A DNA stretch of 43,264 bases from contig JABLXR010000035.1 of NCBI GenBank assembly GCA_013178015.1, forward strand, positions 1 to 43,264, written 5' to 3'. Below the pieces are notes generated by a model. It had not been told where the DNA came from. It ran no database searches and was given only the letters and a program-made list of their open reading frames with translations. Positions 25,432 through 33,518 of the stretch are shown piece by piece (the stretch's first letter is position 1; each line of letters starts with the position of its first letter). The DNA comes from Anaerolineae bacterium. Its GTDB lineage: Bacteria > Chloroflexota > Anaerolineae > DRVO01. The position numbers were made by a program, and so were the translations under genes.

Positions 25432-25897
25432 GCGCAACCGCCCCTGCGGGCTTTCGGTCTTCATGGCTGACGCGTGCCGCCGGGGGATCGGCCTGCTTTC
25501 TCCGCTCCTGCCTGCCCCCTTGGTGCCTTCACCCCTGAGAAAGAGAGGCGAGGAGCCCCCGGGGTGAGGGCTCCCCAGAACTCCAGTGGCAAGAAGAGGA
25601 GGGGAATGGGGGGACATGTAGCAGTGGGGGGATCACTGCAGGAGAGTATGTGAGCTATTCGCTTGTTCCACCGGACAGTATGCATGTGGTGAGTTAAACG
25701 GTCATAAAGCGTCTCTCAGAGATTCATCAGAAGGAGAGGGTAATCTGATAGGAGAACTCCGCACGATCGTTCGGCCTCTGCTTGGCCCTTGGCCGAGCTG
25801 GAACTTGGCAGGCAACACCGCGCCTGCGCCTATGTCTCCACCGCACCCGGCGCAAGCTCTGTCCGGTCGCCAGAATGGCGGGAACAGCACAGCGAAG

Positions 25898-25925
25898 TTG
25901 ACTGGACAGACATAACAGTTAAGAT
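25898..25925 (+). promoter_or_regulatory. Promoter of the sixA-kinase operon
   Basis: TTGACT (25898-25903), a 16-nt spacer and TAAGAT (25920-25925) lie 72 nt before ATG 25998. Confidence 0.5.
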
Positions 25926-25997
25926 GCCGGCACATAGGCGGTTCCCGCCGGGCGATGGGGCTGCGTCGCCACCGGGTCCGGAGGACGGAGAGAGTAG

Positions 25998-26534
25998 ATG
26001 GAGCTGTACCTGTTGCGACACGCCATTGCCACTAAGCGCGACGTGGGTGGCTACCAGGACGACGCCGAGCGCCCACTCACGCGTCGGGGCGAGCGCAGAA
26101 TGCGGCGCATCGCTCGCGGCTTGCTCTCTCTCGGTTTTCGGTGCGATGCTGTGCTAACTAGCCCATATCTCCGTTCACGCCAGACGGCCGACATCCTTGT
26201 CGACGCCTTGAATGATGGACCCGAGCCGCTGACCCTCGATGCCCTGGCGCCGGGCGGAAGCCACCAGGAATTGGTGGCTCAGATCAGTCGCCTGCATGGC
26301 CCCGACGAAAGCTTGGTGCTGGTAGGCCATCAGCCGGACCTGGGCCAGCTGGCCTCGGTGCTGTGCACCGGAGGTCTGAGCCTGGACCTGAACCTGCGCA
26401 AAGGCGGAGTGTGCCGTCTCGCTGTGTCCGAGCTGAGTTACGGGCGGTGCGCCACCCTTGAATGGCTGCTGGCGCCGAGTCAGTTGATCCAGTTGGCTGG
26501 AGGAAAGGACTCGCGAGCTGGTGAGCGCTGGTGA
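25998..26534 (+). CDS. sixA: SixA-type phosphohistidine phosphatase
   Basis: The protein has 178 aa of the histidine phosphatase superfamily. LLRHA gives the catalytic Arg7-His8, SPYLRSRQTA a conserved Arg, and VGHQPDLG the second catalytic His111. SixA enzymes remove phosphate from phosphohistidine, as in HPt domains. The protein is slightly longer than E. coli SixA (about 160). GGAGAGAG precedes ATG 25998. It heads a three-gene operon with two thymidylate-kinase-like genes, starting 24 nt after its stop. No HPt domain is encoded nearby, so the physiological target is unknown. Confidence 0.85.
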   Translation: MELYLLRHAIATKRDVGGYQDDAERPLTRRGERRMRRIARGLLSLGFRCDAVLTSPYLRSRQTADILVDALNDGPEPLTLDALAPGGSHQELVAQISRLHGPDESLVLVGHQPDLGQLASVLCTGGLSLDLNLRKGGVCRLAVSELSYGRCATLEWLLAPSQLIQLAGGKDSRAGERW

Positions 26535-26558
26535 GAGCTCGACGATCGGGGAGGAGGG

Positions 26559-27296
26559 ATGAAGACTCCTGGTTTGAACCAGGCGCATGACTATCCGGGC
26601 AAGCTCATCGTGGTGGAGGGCATTGACGGGTCGGGCAAGTCCACCCAGGCTCAGTTACTGCAGAAGTGGCTGATGAACCGGGGAGTGCCTGTCTTCTTCA
26701 CCGAGTGGAACTCCTCTCCCCTGGTACGGCGAGCCACTCGGGTGGGCAAGAAGAAGAATCGCCTCACTCCGACGACCTTCAGTCTTCTTCACGCCACCGA
26801 CTTCGCCGACCGGCTGACCTATCAGATCATTCCGCCCCTGAAGGCGGGCATGATGGTCATCGCCGACCGATACGCCTACACCGCATTTGCGCGGGACGTG
26901 GCCCGGGGGGTGCATCCTGAGTGGGTGCGCGAGGTGTACAGCTTCGCTGTGTGCCCGGATGTAGCCTTCTATTTCAAGGTCCCGGTGGAGTGCTCGCTCA
27001 ACCGGCTGCGAAGCGCTCGGGCCAAGATCAAGTTCTACGAAGCGGGCATGGATCTGAAGCTTAGCCCCGACTTGGAGGAATCCTTCCGCCTGTTCCAGGG
27101 GCGAGTGCTGCAGGAGTACGATCGTATGGCGGAGGAGTTTGGCTTCCGGGTCATGGATGCTGAGCTCCCCATAGACGTGCAGCAACAGCAGTTGCGCAGG
27201 ATCGTGGAGGAGACGGTGGCAGAGTACCTGGAGCCCTTTGCTGCCGGATTCACCTCCCGCACCGCTGCCGTCCCTCTTCCGGGGTTGGATCGATGA
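26559..27296 (+). CDS. Thymidylate kinase-like P-loop kinase, paralogue 1
   Basis: The protein has 245 aa. A canonical P-loop GIDGSGKST (Lys27, Ser28) follows VVE; the DRY motif (IADRYAYTA) and a tail of TMPK style (FYEAGMDL ... FQGRVLQEYDRMAEEFGF) are present. Thymidylate kinases phosphorylate dTMP to dTDP. GAGGAGG precedes ATG 26559. The end overlaps the start of the second paralogue in an ATGA arrangement (27293-27296), so their translation is coupled. Pairing of two TMPK-like genes with sixA hints at a dedicated function beyond housekeeping dTMP supply, which is inference. Confidence 0.85.
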   Translation: MKTPGLNQAHDYPGKLIVVEGIDGSGKSTQAQLLQKWLMNRGVPVFFTEWNSSPLVRRATRVGKKKNRLTPTTFSLLHATDFADRLTYQIIPPLKAGMMVIADRYAYTAFARDVARGVHPEWVREVYSFAVCPDVAFYFKVPVECSLNRLRSARAKIKFYEAGMDLKLSPDLEESFRLFQGRVLQEYDRMAEEFGFRVMDAELPIDVQQQQLRRIVEETVAEYLEPFAAGFTSRTAAVPLPGLDR

Positions 27297-28036
27297 GCGA
27301 ACGGCGTGCCTTCATGGGTAAGGGGCTGCCTTACGTGGACACCAGTGGTCTGTCGGGGTGCCTCATCGTCATCGAGGGCAGTGACGGCGTCGGGCGCACC
27401 ACTCAGATCCGCCTCCTGCGCGGTTGGCTGGAGTATCAGGGCTATGGGGTGGTGGACACCGACTGGACCTCCTCGCCCTTGGTGTCTTCCACCATAGACC
27501 TAGCCAAAGAAGGCCACACCATGAACGTGTGGACCTTCAACCTGCTCTATGCCACCGACTTCGCCGACCGGTTGGAGCACGAGATCATCCCCGCGCTCCG
27601 GGCCGGGTTCGTGGTGCTCTCGGACCGCTACGTGTACACGGCTATCGCCCGTGCCTGCGCCCGCGGAGCCGACCGCGCCTGGGTGCAGGAGCTGTTTGGT
27701 TTCGCCCTCGAGCCCGACGTGGTGTTCTACTTAGAGGCCGACGCCGAGACGCTGGTCCGGCGGGCTCTGCTCGCCGATGGGCTGGACTACTGGGAGTCGG
27801 GGCTGGATCAGAACCCCGGTCTCGACCCGTATGACAGTTTCATCCGCTACCAGCGAAAGCTACTGCAGGAGTATGCTCGGCTCGCGCGCGAGTTTGGCTT
27901 CGTCACCATTGATGCCACGTCCCCCATTGCGACGGTACAGCGTAGCCTGCGCCGTCACTTGGTCCCACTCCTGACCCGAAGCAGTCCGCCGGACCCGGCC
28001 CCTTCAGTTGAGCCTCCTGGCTTCGCCCCGGCTTAG
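27293..28036 (+). CDS. Thymidylate kinase-like paralogue 2 with altered P-loop
   Basis: The protein has 247 aa and is clearly related to its upstream neighbour: EGSDGVGRTTQ, TDWTSSPLVSS, ATDFADRLEHEIIPALRAGFVVLSDRYVYTA and YWESGLDQN all align with paralogue 1. The P-loop Lys is replaced by Arg35 (codon CGC), which in P-loop kinases usually impairs ATP hydrolysis or phosphate transfer. It may be a regulatory subunit or have shifted chemistry. ATG 27293 overlaps the TGA of paralogue 1 by ATGA. The first 20 residues are poorly conserved. The C-terminus is a Pro-rich tail. It could heterodimerise with paralogue 1. Confidence 0.82.
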   Translation: MSERRAFMGKGLPYVDTSGLSGCLIVIEGSDGVGRTTQIRLLRGWLEYQGYGVVDTDWTSSPLVSSTIDLAKEGHTMNVWTFNLLYATDFADRLEHEIIPALRAGFVVLSDRYVYTAIARACARGADRAWVQELFGFALEPDVVFYLEADAETLVRRALLADGLDYWESGLDQNPGLDPYDSFIRYQRKLLQEYARLAREFGFVTIDATSPIATVQRSLRRHLVPLLTRSSPPDPAPSVEPPGFAPA

Positions 28037-28096
28037 GGGGAAGCCACTGCACCCAACCGAACCTACGGCAGTACCCGGCCCCCGAGCCGAGGGCGG

Positions 28097-28125
28097 TTGA
28101 GGGCGCCGCCCGAGCGCCCTACAAT
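28097..28125 (+). promoter_or_regulatory. Promoter of the DUF4097-like gene
   Basis: TTGAGG (28097-28102), a 17-nt spacer and TACAAT (28120-28125) precede ATG 28184 by 59 nt. Confidence 0.65.
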
Positions 28126-28183
28126 GGGTGCGGCGCGTATCGATAGCTGCTGAGTTGAGCGTGAAGTCCATAGGAGGAATCGG

Positions 28184-29047
28184 ATGAAGTCGTCTACACT
28201 TGTGATCCTGTTGGTGGTGCTGGCAGTGCTGTTGCTGTGCTGCTGCGTCGCCGTCGCTCTGGGGGCTGTGGCCATCTATGGCGGCGGTGGTCCCACAATA
28301 TCCAGTGGCTGGTCCATCCTGGGCCGAGGCTCCTGGGAATCCACCACCTCCTATAGCCGTGAGTTGGTGGTCCGGTCGCCCGCGGTGGTGACAGTGATGA
28401 ACGAAGTAGGTCGGGTGAACGTGCGCGGCGGCACGGGCGACGGCGTCAGCGTCCGGGCGGAAGCCAGGGCGCGGGCTTCCACCCAGGAGGCGGCCAATCG
28501 GCTCCTGGAAGAGGTGCTGTTCGATGCCTCCGCGAGCGGCAACCAAGCCGAGATTCGCGTAGACGTGCCCAGCAGCCTGGTGAACCAGTCCCTGAGCGTG
28601 ACCCTGGACATTACGGTGCCCCGTTCCTCTAGCCTGAACGTGCGCTCCAACGTGGGCGAGATCCGTATCGAAGGCGTGGAGGGTGTGGTCACGGTGACCG
28701 GCGACGTGGGTGACATCGTCCTGCACGACGTAGCTCTCACTGGCGACAGCGAGATCCGCTCTGGCGTGGGCGACGTGACCTTCGACGGGCAGCTGCCTGA
28801 ATCGGGGCAGGTGAGTGTCAACTCAAACGTGGGCTCGATCCGGATCGTCTTGCCCAGAGGCAGCCAGTTCCTCTTGGATGCCTCCACCAACGTGGGCGAG
28901 ATAGACGTGGCCTTTGACGTGCAGGACCGCGAGACCGGCGGCGAGCGGATAGTCCGGCGGGAGCTACGCGGACGGGTGGGTGCCGACCCACAGGTGACCC
29001 TGATGGTGCGCTCTGGCACCGGCGGAATCGAGATCGAGGGCCGCTAG
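28184..29047 (+). CDS. Membrane-anchored DUF4097-like beta-repeat protein
   Basis: The protein has 287 aa. A single N-terminal membrane segment (about residues 5-32, with a CCC run) is followed by a short Gly/Ser linker and a domain of repeating beta turns. Six units of the form (S/T/G)xVGxIxI occur (NVGEIRIEG, DVGDIVLHD, GVGDVTFDG, NVGSIRIVL, NVGEIDVAF, GTGGIEIEG), as in DUF4097/adhesin-like beta-solenoids. Such proteins sit at the cell surface and are of unknown function. GGAGGAATCGG precedes ATG 28184, and the promoter at 28097-28125 is near consensus. A CTGAT palindrome follows its stop. Confidence 0.85.
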   Translation: MKSSTLVILLVVLAVLLLCCCVAVALGAVAIYGGGGPTISSGWSILGRGSWESTTSYSRELVVRSPAVVTVMNEVGRVNVRGGTGDGVSVRAEARARASTQEAANRLLEEVLFDASASGNQAEIRVDVPSSLVNQSLSVTLDITVPRSSSLNVRSNVGEIRIEGVEGVVTVTGDVGDIVLHDVALTGDSEIRSGVGDVTFDGQLPESGQVSVNSNVGSIRIVLPRGSQFLLDASTNVGEIDVAFDVQDRETGGERIVRRELRGRVGADPQVTLMVRSGTGGIEIEGR

Positions 29048-29060
29048 CCGGCGGGAAGGG

Positions 29061-29120
29061 GATGCTGATGACGCTGATCTACGCTGAGCTTCTCCGATCG
29101 GCGTGAATCAGCGTCATCCA
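29061..29120. repeat. CTGAT-family inverted repeat, copy 3
   Basis: GATGACGCTGATCTACGC (29067-29084) and the reverse complement of 29101-29118 agree at 16 of 18 positions around a 16-nt loop. It separates the convergent DUF4097-like and C39-peptidase genes. Confidence 0.8.
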
Positions 29121-29156
29121 CGGGCACGTCGGTGTCCGCAACGTTCTGTCGTGTCC

Positions 29157-30386
29157 CTACTGCAGGGCCTCCCGGGGCGGGGCGTAGCTGGGACGAAGCG
29201 AGAGCGACCGCTCGAACGCCTGGCGGGCGGCGTCGGCCTGCCCCAGTGCCCGGAGGGCCATCCCTCTCCAGTACCAGACCTCCTCCACCTGATTGGTCTG
29301 TCGCATCACCTGGTCCGTCAGGGCGATCACCTTGTCGTAGGCGCCCACGTGGTAGTAGGCCTCCATGGGGCCGACCTGGTACCATAGCATTCGGCGCGGC
29401 CACCCTATGGCCTCCGCCCGGCGGTAGGCTTCGACCGCCTCCTCGTAGCGACCGAGGTGGGTGAGGTTGGTCCCCACGTTGAACCAGGCATACACATCGT
29501 CCGGATGGGCCTGAGCGTGCTCCTCGGCGCGGGCCAGGGCCGCCTCCCACATGGCCGGGGTGCCCGCTTCGGGCCCGAGGATGCCGTCCACCACCGGCTC
29601 CTGGTCGGCAGTGTAGACGACCACGAACGCCCGGTTGAATACCGTCCACATGGATTCCAGTTCGTCGTAGGGCAAAGCCAGGCCCAGGTACGGATTGGCC
29701 CCGCGCAGACCGACGGTGTCGTAGGAATCGAAGACGATGTAGTAACCCTGGGCGTCTTCGTAGCCGGTGAGCAGGCGATAGTGGCCCATGCCATCGTCGG
29801 GCTCGGGCTCGTGCCAGGTGGCGATGAGCACCGGGAGTCCATTGCTGAGGAGCAGTCGCAGGGTATCCCGATCTCCCTGGACGCCTACCACCGCTCTCAG
29901 GCCCTGAGAGATGGCGAAGGCCGCCAGTTCCTCGGGATCGGCGTTCTTGTCATCGTAGTTGGGCCGCAGGACGGCGGCGATGTCGCCCTGGCTGAGGCGG
30001 CTGCCGTAGTAGCTTAGGAGCATGGCCAGAGTGGCCGGCCCGCAGTTGTTCCAGGTCTGCCAGCTATGGGTGAAGCCAGTGAGCTCCACCGCCGGCGCGG
30101 CTGGCTGGTAGGCCGGCGTGGCCGTGGGAGTGGCGGTAGGGATGGGGGTGGCGGTGGCTGTCGCCGTCAGTGATATGGTCTCGGTAGCGGTGGGGCAGGC
30201 CAGCTTCTCCGCATCCGCGGTAGCGGTGGCGGGCGCCGGCTGCACGGCGGCAGCCTCCGTCTGGGGCCCACCGTTGGTGGCAGGCGGGAGCGCCGCCCCT
30301 GCCCTGAGAGCCATAATCGTGGACACTCCCGCCACCAGAATCACTGCTGATAGAGAGAAGGACAACCAGGCCAATCGTCTCACCAC
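29157..30386 (-). CDS. C39-like cysteine peptidase with TPR tail
   Basis: The protein has 409 aa. An N-terminal membrane segment (about residues 6-28) and a Thr/Ala/Pro linker (45-97) precede a papain-like C39_2 domain: NNCGPATLAMLLSYYG (Cys115), GHYRLLTGY (His202) and VFDSYD (Asp220). The C-terminal part (about 285-409) has three TPR-like repeats (AWFNVGTNLTHLGRYEEAVEAYRRAEAIG and similar). It would act outside the membrane on a peptide or protein substrate. Start: GTG 30386 or GTG 30383, both behind AGGGGAG; no ATG fits. A TATAAT box at 30428-30433 precedes it. Confidence 0.87.
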   Translation of the reverse strand: MVRRLAWLSFSLSAVILVAGVSTIMALRAGAALPPATNGGPQTEAAAVQPAPATATADAEKLACPTATETISLTATATATPIPTATPTATPAYQPAAPAVELTGFTHSWQTWNNCGPATLAMLLSYYGSRLSQGDIAAVLRPNYDDKNADPEELAAFAISQGLRAVVGVQGDRDTLRLLLSNGLPVLIATWHEPEPDDGMGHYRLLTGYEDAQGYYIVFDSYDTVGLRGANPYLGLALPYDELESMWTVFNRAFVVVYTADQEPVVDGILGPEAGTPAMWEAALARAEEHAQAHPDDVYAWFNVGTNLTHLGRYEEAVEAYRRAEAIGWPRRMLWYQVGPMEAYYHVGAYDKVIALTDQVMRQTNQVEEVWYWRGMALRALGQADAARQAFERSLSLRPSYAPPREALQ

Positions 30387-30427
30387 GACTCCCCTGGGCC
30401 GGCCGCGCCAGCCGCGTCTGAGTTCGC

Positions 30428-30433
30428 ATTATA
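30428..30433 (-). promoter_or_regulatory. -10 box of the C39-peptidase gene
   Basis: Perfect TATAAT on the minus strand, 42 nt before the start codon; the -35 region is weak. Confidence 0.5.
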
Positions 30434-30598
30434 TTGACATAAGGGCACGCTGGCGGCCAATCCTTGCCTTTCTGGCCGGCTTTGCTGATGGAAGGCCCGT
30501 CAGAGGGGGTGCGGCAGATGCCCGGCTCTTTCGATGGGGAGCGCCGATCGCGTGACGCCGCGGGTCGCATTCCCTGGCTGTTGAGGGTTGGCGCCTGA

Positions 30599-30636
30599 GT
30601 GGATGAGCGCGGGCGCCCGCACGCGCCTCAGTCCAC
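30599..30636. terminator. Long hairpin overlapping the stop of the 85-aa gene
   Basis: GCGGGCGCCCGC (30609-30620) is a perfect palindrome, flanked by pairing stretches GTGGATGAGCGC (30599-30610) and GCGCCTCAGTCCAC (30623-30636). The TGA stop of the minus-strand gene (30628-30630) lies within the arm. Confidence 0.5.
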
Positions 30637-30885
30637 CGAGACGATGGAGCGCTGCTGGCGGGCGAACGCGAGAGGGGGCCGGGGCAGGCGCAGAGCCAAG
30701 GCCTGCCGACTCTGGGCGGCGGCTATGCGGGCGCAGACCGCGAAGGCATCGCCCAGGGGGCGCCGAGCCTGTGCTTCCAACGGCAGCTGCCTGCTCACGA
30801 GACGAAGAGCCTCAGCCACGACGCTGCACTCGGCAGCATCGAGCTGGACGGTTACTCGGCCTTGTTCAAAACCCACGATCCTCAT
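30628..30885 (-). CDS. Hypothetical 85-aa protein
   Basis: The product begins MRIVGFEQGRVTVQLDAAECSVVAEALRLV and continues as a predominantly helical, Arg-rich sequence. No family is recognised. ATG 30885 has GGAGG 5 nt upstream, and a good promoter (TTGACT-17-AATAAT) lies at 30915-30943, so it is very likely expressed. A longer start at 30897 would bypass the RBS. It is transcribed away from the aminotransferase gene, 283 nt away. Confidence 0.65.
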   Translation of the reverse strand: MRIVGFEQGRVTVQLDAAECSVVAEALRLVSRQLPLEAQARRPLGDAFAVCARIAAAQSRQALALRLPRPPLAFARQQRSIVSVD

Positions 30886-30914
30886 GTAATCCTCCAAACA
30901 CCACCCTAGAGGTC

Positions 30915-30943
30915 ATTATTCCTGTCACACTTGGGCAAGTCAA
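30915..30943 (-). promoter_or_regulatory. Promoter of the 85-aa gene
   Basis: On the minus strand TTGACT (30938-30943), a 17-nt spacer and AATAAT (30915-30920) lie about 30 nt before ATG 30885. Confidence 0.55.
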
Positions 30944-31168
30944 CTCTGGACTGGAACGAGGGTCGCCAGCCGACTGAGCTCCGCTCAGCGGGGGCGCTCC
31001 CGGTGCCGGGGCAGCCCACCTTCTCGCGCGGAGACTGGCTCGTCGCGGGGGTGATTGGCGAAGAGGCGCCGAGCGTTGTCGCCAGAGGCACCTGGGGTTA
31101 GGATTCGGTTCCACCTGGCGTGGGAGCGGCGCCGTGAGTGTACCGTAGCATTGGGGAGGAAATGAAGG

Positions 31169-32338
31169 ATGAAGGGTCGCAGTCTGTTGATGATACCGGG
31201 GCCGATCGAGTTCGAGCCCGTGGTCTTGGCCACCATGGCCGAGCCTACTACCAGTCATGTAGCCGGCAACTTCATCGAGGTGTTCGGGCAGGCCCTCGAG
31301 CGCACCCGCAGGGTCTTCCTGAGCGAGGATGGGCAACCATTCGTGGTGGCCGGCTCGGGCACCCTGGCCATGGACCTGGCAGCGGCCAACCTCACCGAGG
31401 AGGGTGACCGGGCCCTGGTGGTGAATACCGGCTACTTCGGGGACCGGTTCGGCGCTCTCCTTGAACGCTATGGCGCCCAGGTGACTCACGTCCGCGCCCC
31501 GGTGGGCTCGCGACCGTCGCTGGAAGAGATCGAGGCGGAGCTAGGACGGGCCCAGTACAAGCTGGTGACGGTCACCCACGTGGATACCTCTACCGGCGTC
31601 ATAGCCGACGTTCCCGGGGTAGCCCGCCTGGCCCGGGAACACGGGGCGCTATCGGTGGTGGACGGGGTGTGCTCGGTAGCGGGCGAGGAGCTGCGCCTGA
31701 GCGACTGGGGGGTGGACGTGGCCCTGACGGCGTCCCAGAAAGCGGTGGGCGTGCCCCCCGGCTTGGCCCTGTTGGTGGCTGGGCCGAGAGCGCTGGAGGT
31801 CTTCCGCCGGCGCCGCTCGCCCGTCCGCAGCTACTACGCTGACTGGGACAACTGGCTCCCTATCATGGAAGCGTACGAGGCCCGGAGGCCCAGCTACTTC
31901 GGTACCCCGCCGGTCAACCTGGTGGCTGCCCTGAACGTGAGCTTGGGCCTAATCCTGGCTGAGGGCCTGGAGCGACGCTTCTCCCGTCACCGAGCTTTGA
32001 GCCGCATGTGCAAGGCAGGCGTACAGGCTCTGGGGCTGGAGCAGGTGCCCGAGCGGCCCGAGTACGCTGCGCACACCATGACCGCCCCTCGCTACCCTGA
32101 GGGTGTAGACGGAGCCAAGTTCCTGGGTTACGTCCGGGAGGCTGGCGTGATCCTGGCAGGTGGACTGCACCCACTTATCCGGGACCAGTACTTCCGCATC
32201 GGCCACATGGGGCCCAACAACATGGGAGACGTGATGGCGACGGTGGCAGCGATCGAGGCGGGGCTGGAGATGGCCGGCTACCGCTTCGAGAGAGGGGCCG
32301 GCCTGGCGGCGGCTGGAAGGGCAGTGGCTGGTGGGTAG
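31169..32338 (+). CDS. Class V aminotransferase (alanine-glyoxylate type)
   Basis: The protein has 389 aa, the family's normal length. MIPGPIEFEPVVL is the typical start of alanine-glyoxylate/serine-pyruvate aminotransferases; VVDGVCS (Asp165) and LTASQKAVG (Lys191, PLP Schiff base) are the cofactor-binding motifs, and GTPPVNL follows. It transfers an amino group to glyoxylate or pyruvate. GGGGAGGA lies about 8 nt before ATG 31169. The next genes on the same strand are an M19 dipeptidase and an isochorismatase-like hydrolase, giving a possible amino-acid or peptide catabolic group. Confidence 0.92.
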   Translation: MKGRSLLMIPGPIEFEPVVLATMAEPTTSHVAGNFIEVFGQALERTRRVFLSEDGQPFVVAGSGTLAMDLAAANLTEEGDRALVVNTGYFGDRFGALLERYGAQVTHVRAPVGSRPSLEEIEAELGRAQYKLVTVTHVDTSTGVIADVPGVARLAREHGALSVVDGVCSVAGEELRLSDWGVDVALTASQKAVGVPPGLALLVAGPRALEVFRRRRSPVRSYYADWDNWLPIMEAYEARRPSYFGTPPVNLVAALNVSLGLILAEGLERRFSRHRALSRMCKAGVQALGLEQVPERPEYAAHTMTAPRYPEGVDGAKFLGYVREAGVILAGGLHPLIRDQYFRIGHMGPNNMGDVMATVAAIEAGLEMAGYRFERGAGLAAAGRAVAGG

Positions 32339-32425
32339 TGGCTAGCTCTCCGGGCAGTGCATCCCGGTCCTGTTGGCTAGGGGCTATCCCCTCGTCACTA
32401 TGGCACTACTGAAGGAGCACCGAGC

Positions 32426-33508
32426 ATGATAGTGGTGGATTCGCACCTGGACTTGGCCATGAACGCTCTGAACTGGAATCGCGATCTGCGCCTGAGCGCC
32501 CACGAGACTCGTGCTCTCGAGGCCGGCATGACGGAGAAGGGCCGAGGTGCGGGCACCGTCGGCTTCCCCGACATGCGCCGGGGCAAGGTGGCCCTCTCTT
32601 CAGCCACCCTCATCGCGCGGGTGGCGTGGCCGGGCACCAACGTTCCCGGTTACCGTACTGCGGAGATTGCCTACGGCCACGCCCAGGGGCAGTTGGCCTT
32701 CTACCGCCTGCTGGAGGAGCAGGGCGACGTCCGCATCATCGCCGATCGGGCGGGCTTGGAGGAGCACCTGGCCCGGTGGCAGGAACCACTGCAAGACGAG
32801 CCGCCCCTGGGCTTCTTCCTCAGCATGGAAGGAGCCGACCCCATCGTCTCTCCCGAGCAGGTCGGCCGCTGGTGGGATGAGGGCCTGCGGGTGGTGAGCC
32901 TGTGTCACTACGGCATTAGCGCCTACTCTCACGGAACCGGCATGCCAGGGGGCCTACTGCCAGCGGCCTACGACCTCCTGGCCGAGATGGAGAAGGTAGG
33001 CATGGTGCTGGACGTCAGCCACCTGGCGGATGAGGCCTTCTTCCAGGCTCTGGACGCCTTCGGCGGGAGGGTGCTGGCCAGTCACCACAACTGCCGCGCC
33101 CTGGTGCCGGGAGACAGGCAGCTCACCGACGAACAGATTCGGCTGATGATCGAGCGCGACGGAGTCATCGGGGCGGCCCTGGACGCCTGGATGATCGTGC
33201 CGGGATGGGTCAAGGGGGAGACGAAACCCGAAGCGGCGAGCATGGAGGATTACGCGGATCACATAGACCACGTCTGCCAGATCGCTGGGAATGCCCGGCA
33301 CGCCGCCATCGGCAGCGACCTGGATGGGGGCTACGGAAAGGAGCAGACCCCTCACGACCTGGACACCATCGCCGATCTGCAGAAGGTGCCGGACATCCTG
33401 CGACGGCGGGGATATGCCGAGGAGGACGTGGAGCTCATCATGCACGGCAACTGGGTCCGGCTGTTGAGAGAGGTGCTGCCGGAGCCGGGCTCCCATTGCG
33501 CACCATAG
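32426..33508 (+). CDS. Membrane dipeptidase (peptidase M19)
   Basis: The protein has 360 aa. The M19 zinc ligands are visible: DSHLDL (His7, Asp9), the bridging Glu135 in FLSMEGADP, then DVSHLAD and ASHHNC for the His ligands, and GSDLDGGYG. Renal dipeptidase-type enzymes cleave dipeptides, often with D-residues. AAGGAG precedes ATG 32426. The next gene starts 10 nt after the stop, so they are co-transcribed. The length and motif order are ordinary. Despite the family name no membrane segment is present. Confidence 0.9.
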   Translation: MIVVDSHLDLAMNALNWNRDLRLSAHETRALEAGMTEKGRGAGTVGFPDMRRGKVALSSATLIARVAWPGTNVPGYRTAEIAYGHAQGQLAFYRLLEEQGDVRIIADRAGLEEHLARWQEPLQDEPPLGFFLSMEGADPIVSPEQVGRWWDEGLRVVSLCHYGISAYSHGTGMPGGLLPAAYDLLAEMEKVGMVLDVSHLADEAFFQALDAFGGRVLASHHNCRALVPGDRQLTDEQIRLMIERDGVIGAALDAWMIVPGWVKGETKPEAASMEDYADHIDHVCQIAGNARHAAIGSDLDGGYGKEQTPHDLDTIADLQKVPDILRRRGYAEEDVELIMHGNWVRLLREVLPEPGSHCAP

Positions 33509-33518
33509 AGGAGTTGCC

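Larger units (their letters stand above)
25181..25997. other. 817-nt non-coding region
   Basis: No credible gene is seen on either strand. It contains a perfect palindrome ACGGTC-GT-GACCGT (25318-25331), an 11-bp perfect inverted repeat (AGGCCTCGCCC, 25353-25363 with 25421-25431), a GGAGCCC/GGGCTCC hairpin (25552-25574) and the sixA promoter. The stretch 25600-25760 is visibly less GC-rich than its surroundings. A structured RNA or a remnant of a lost gene is possible. Confidence 0.45.
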
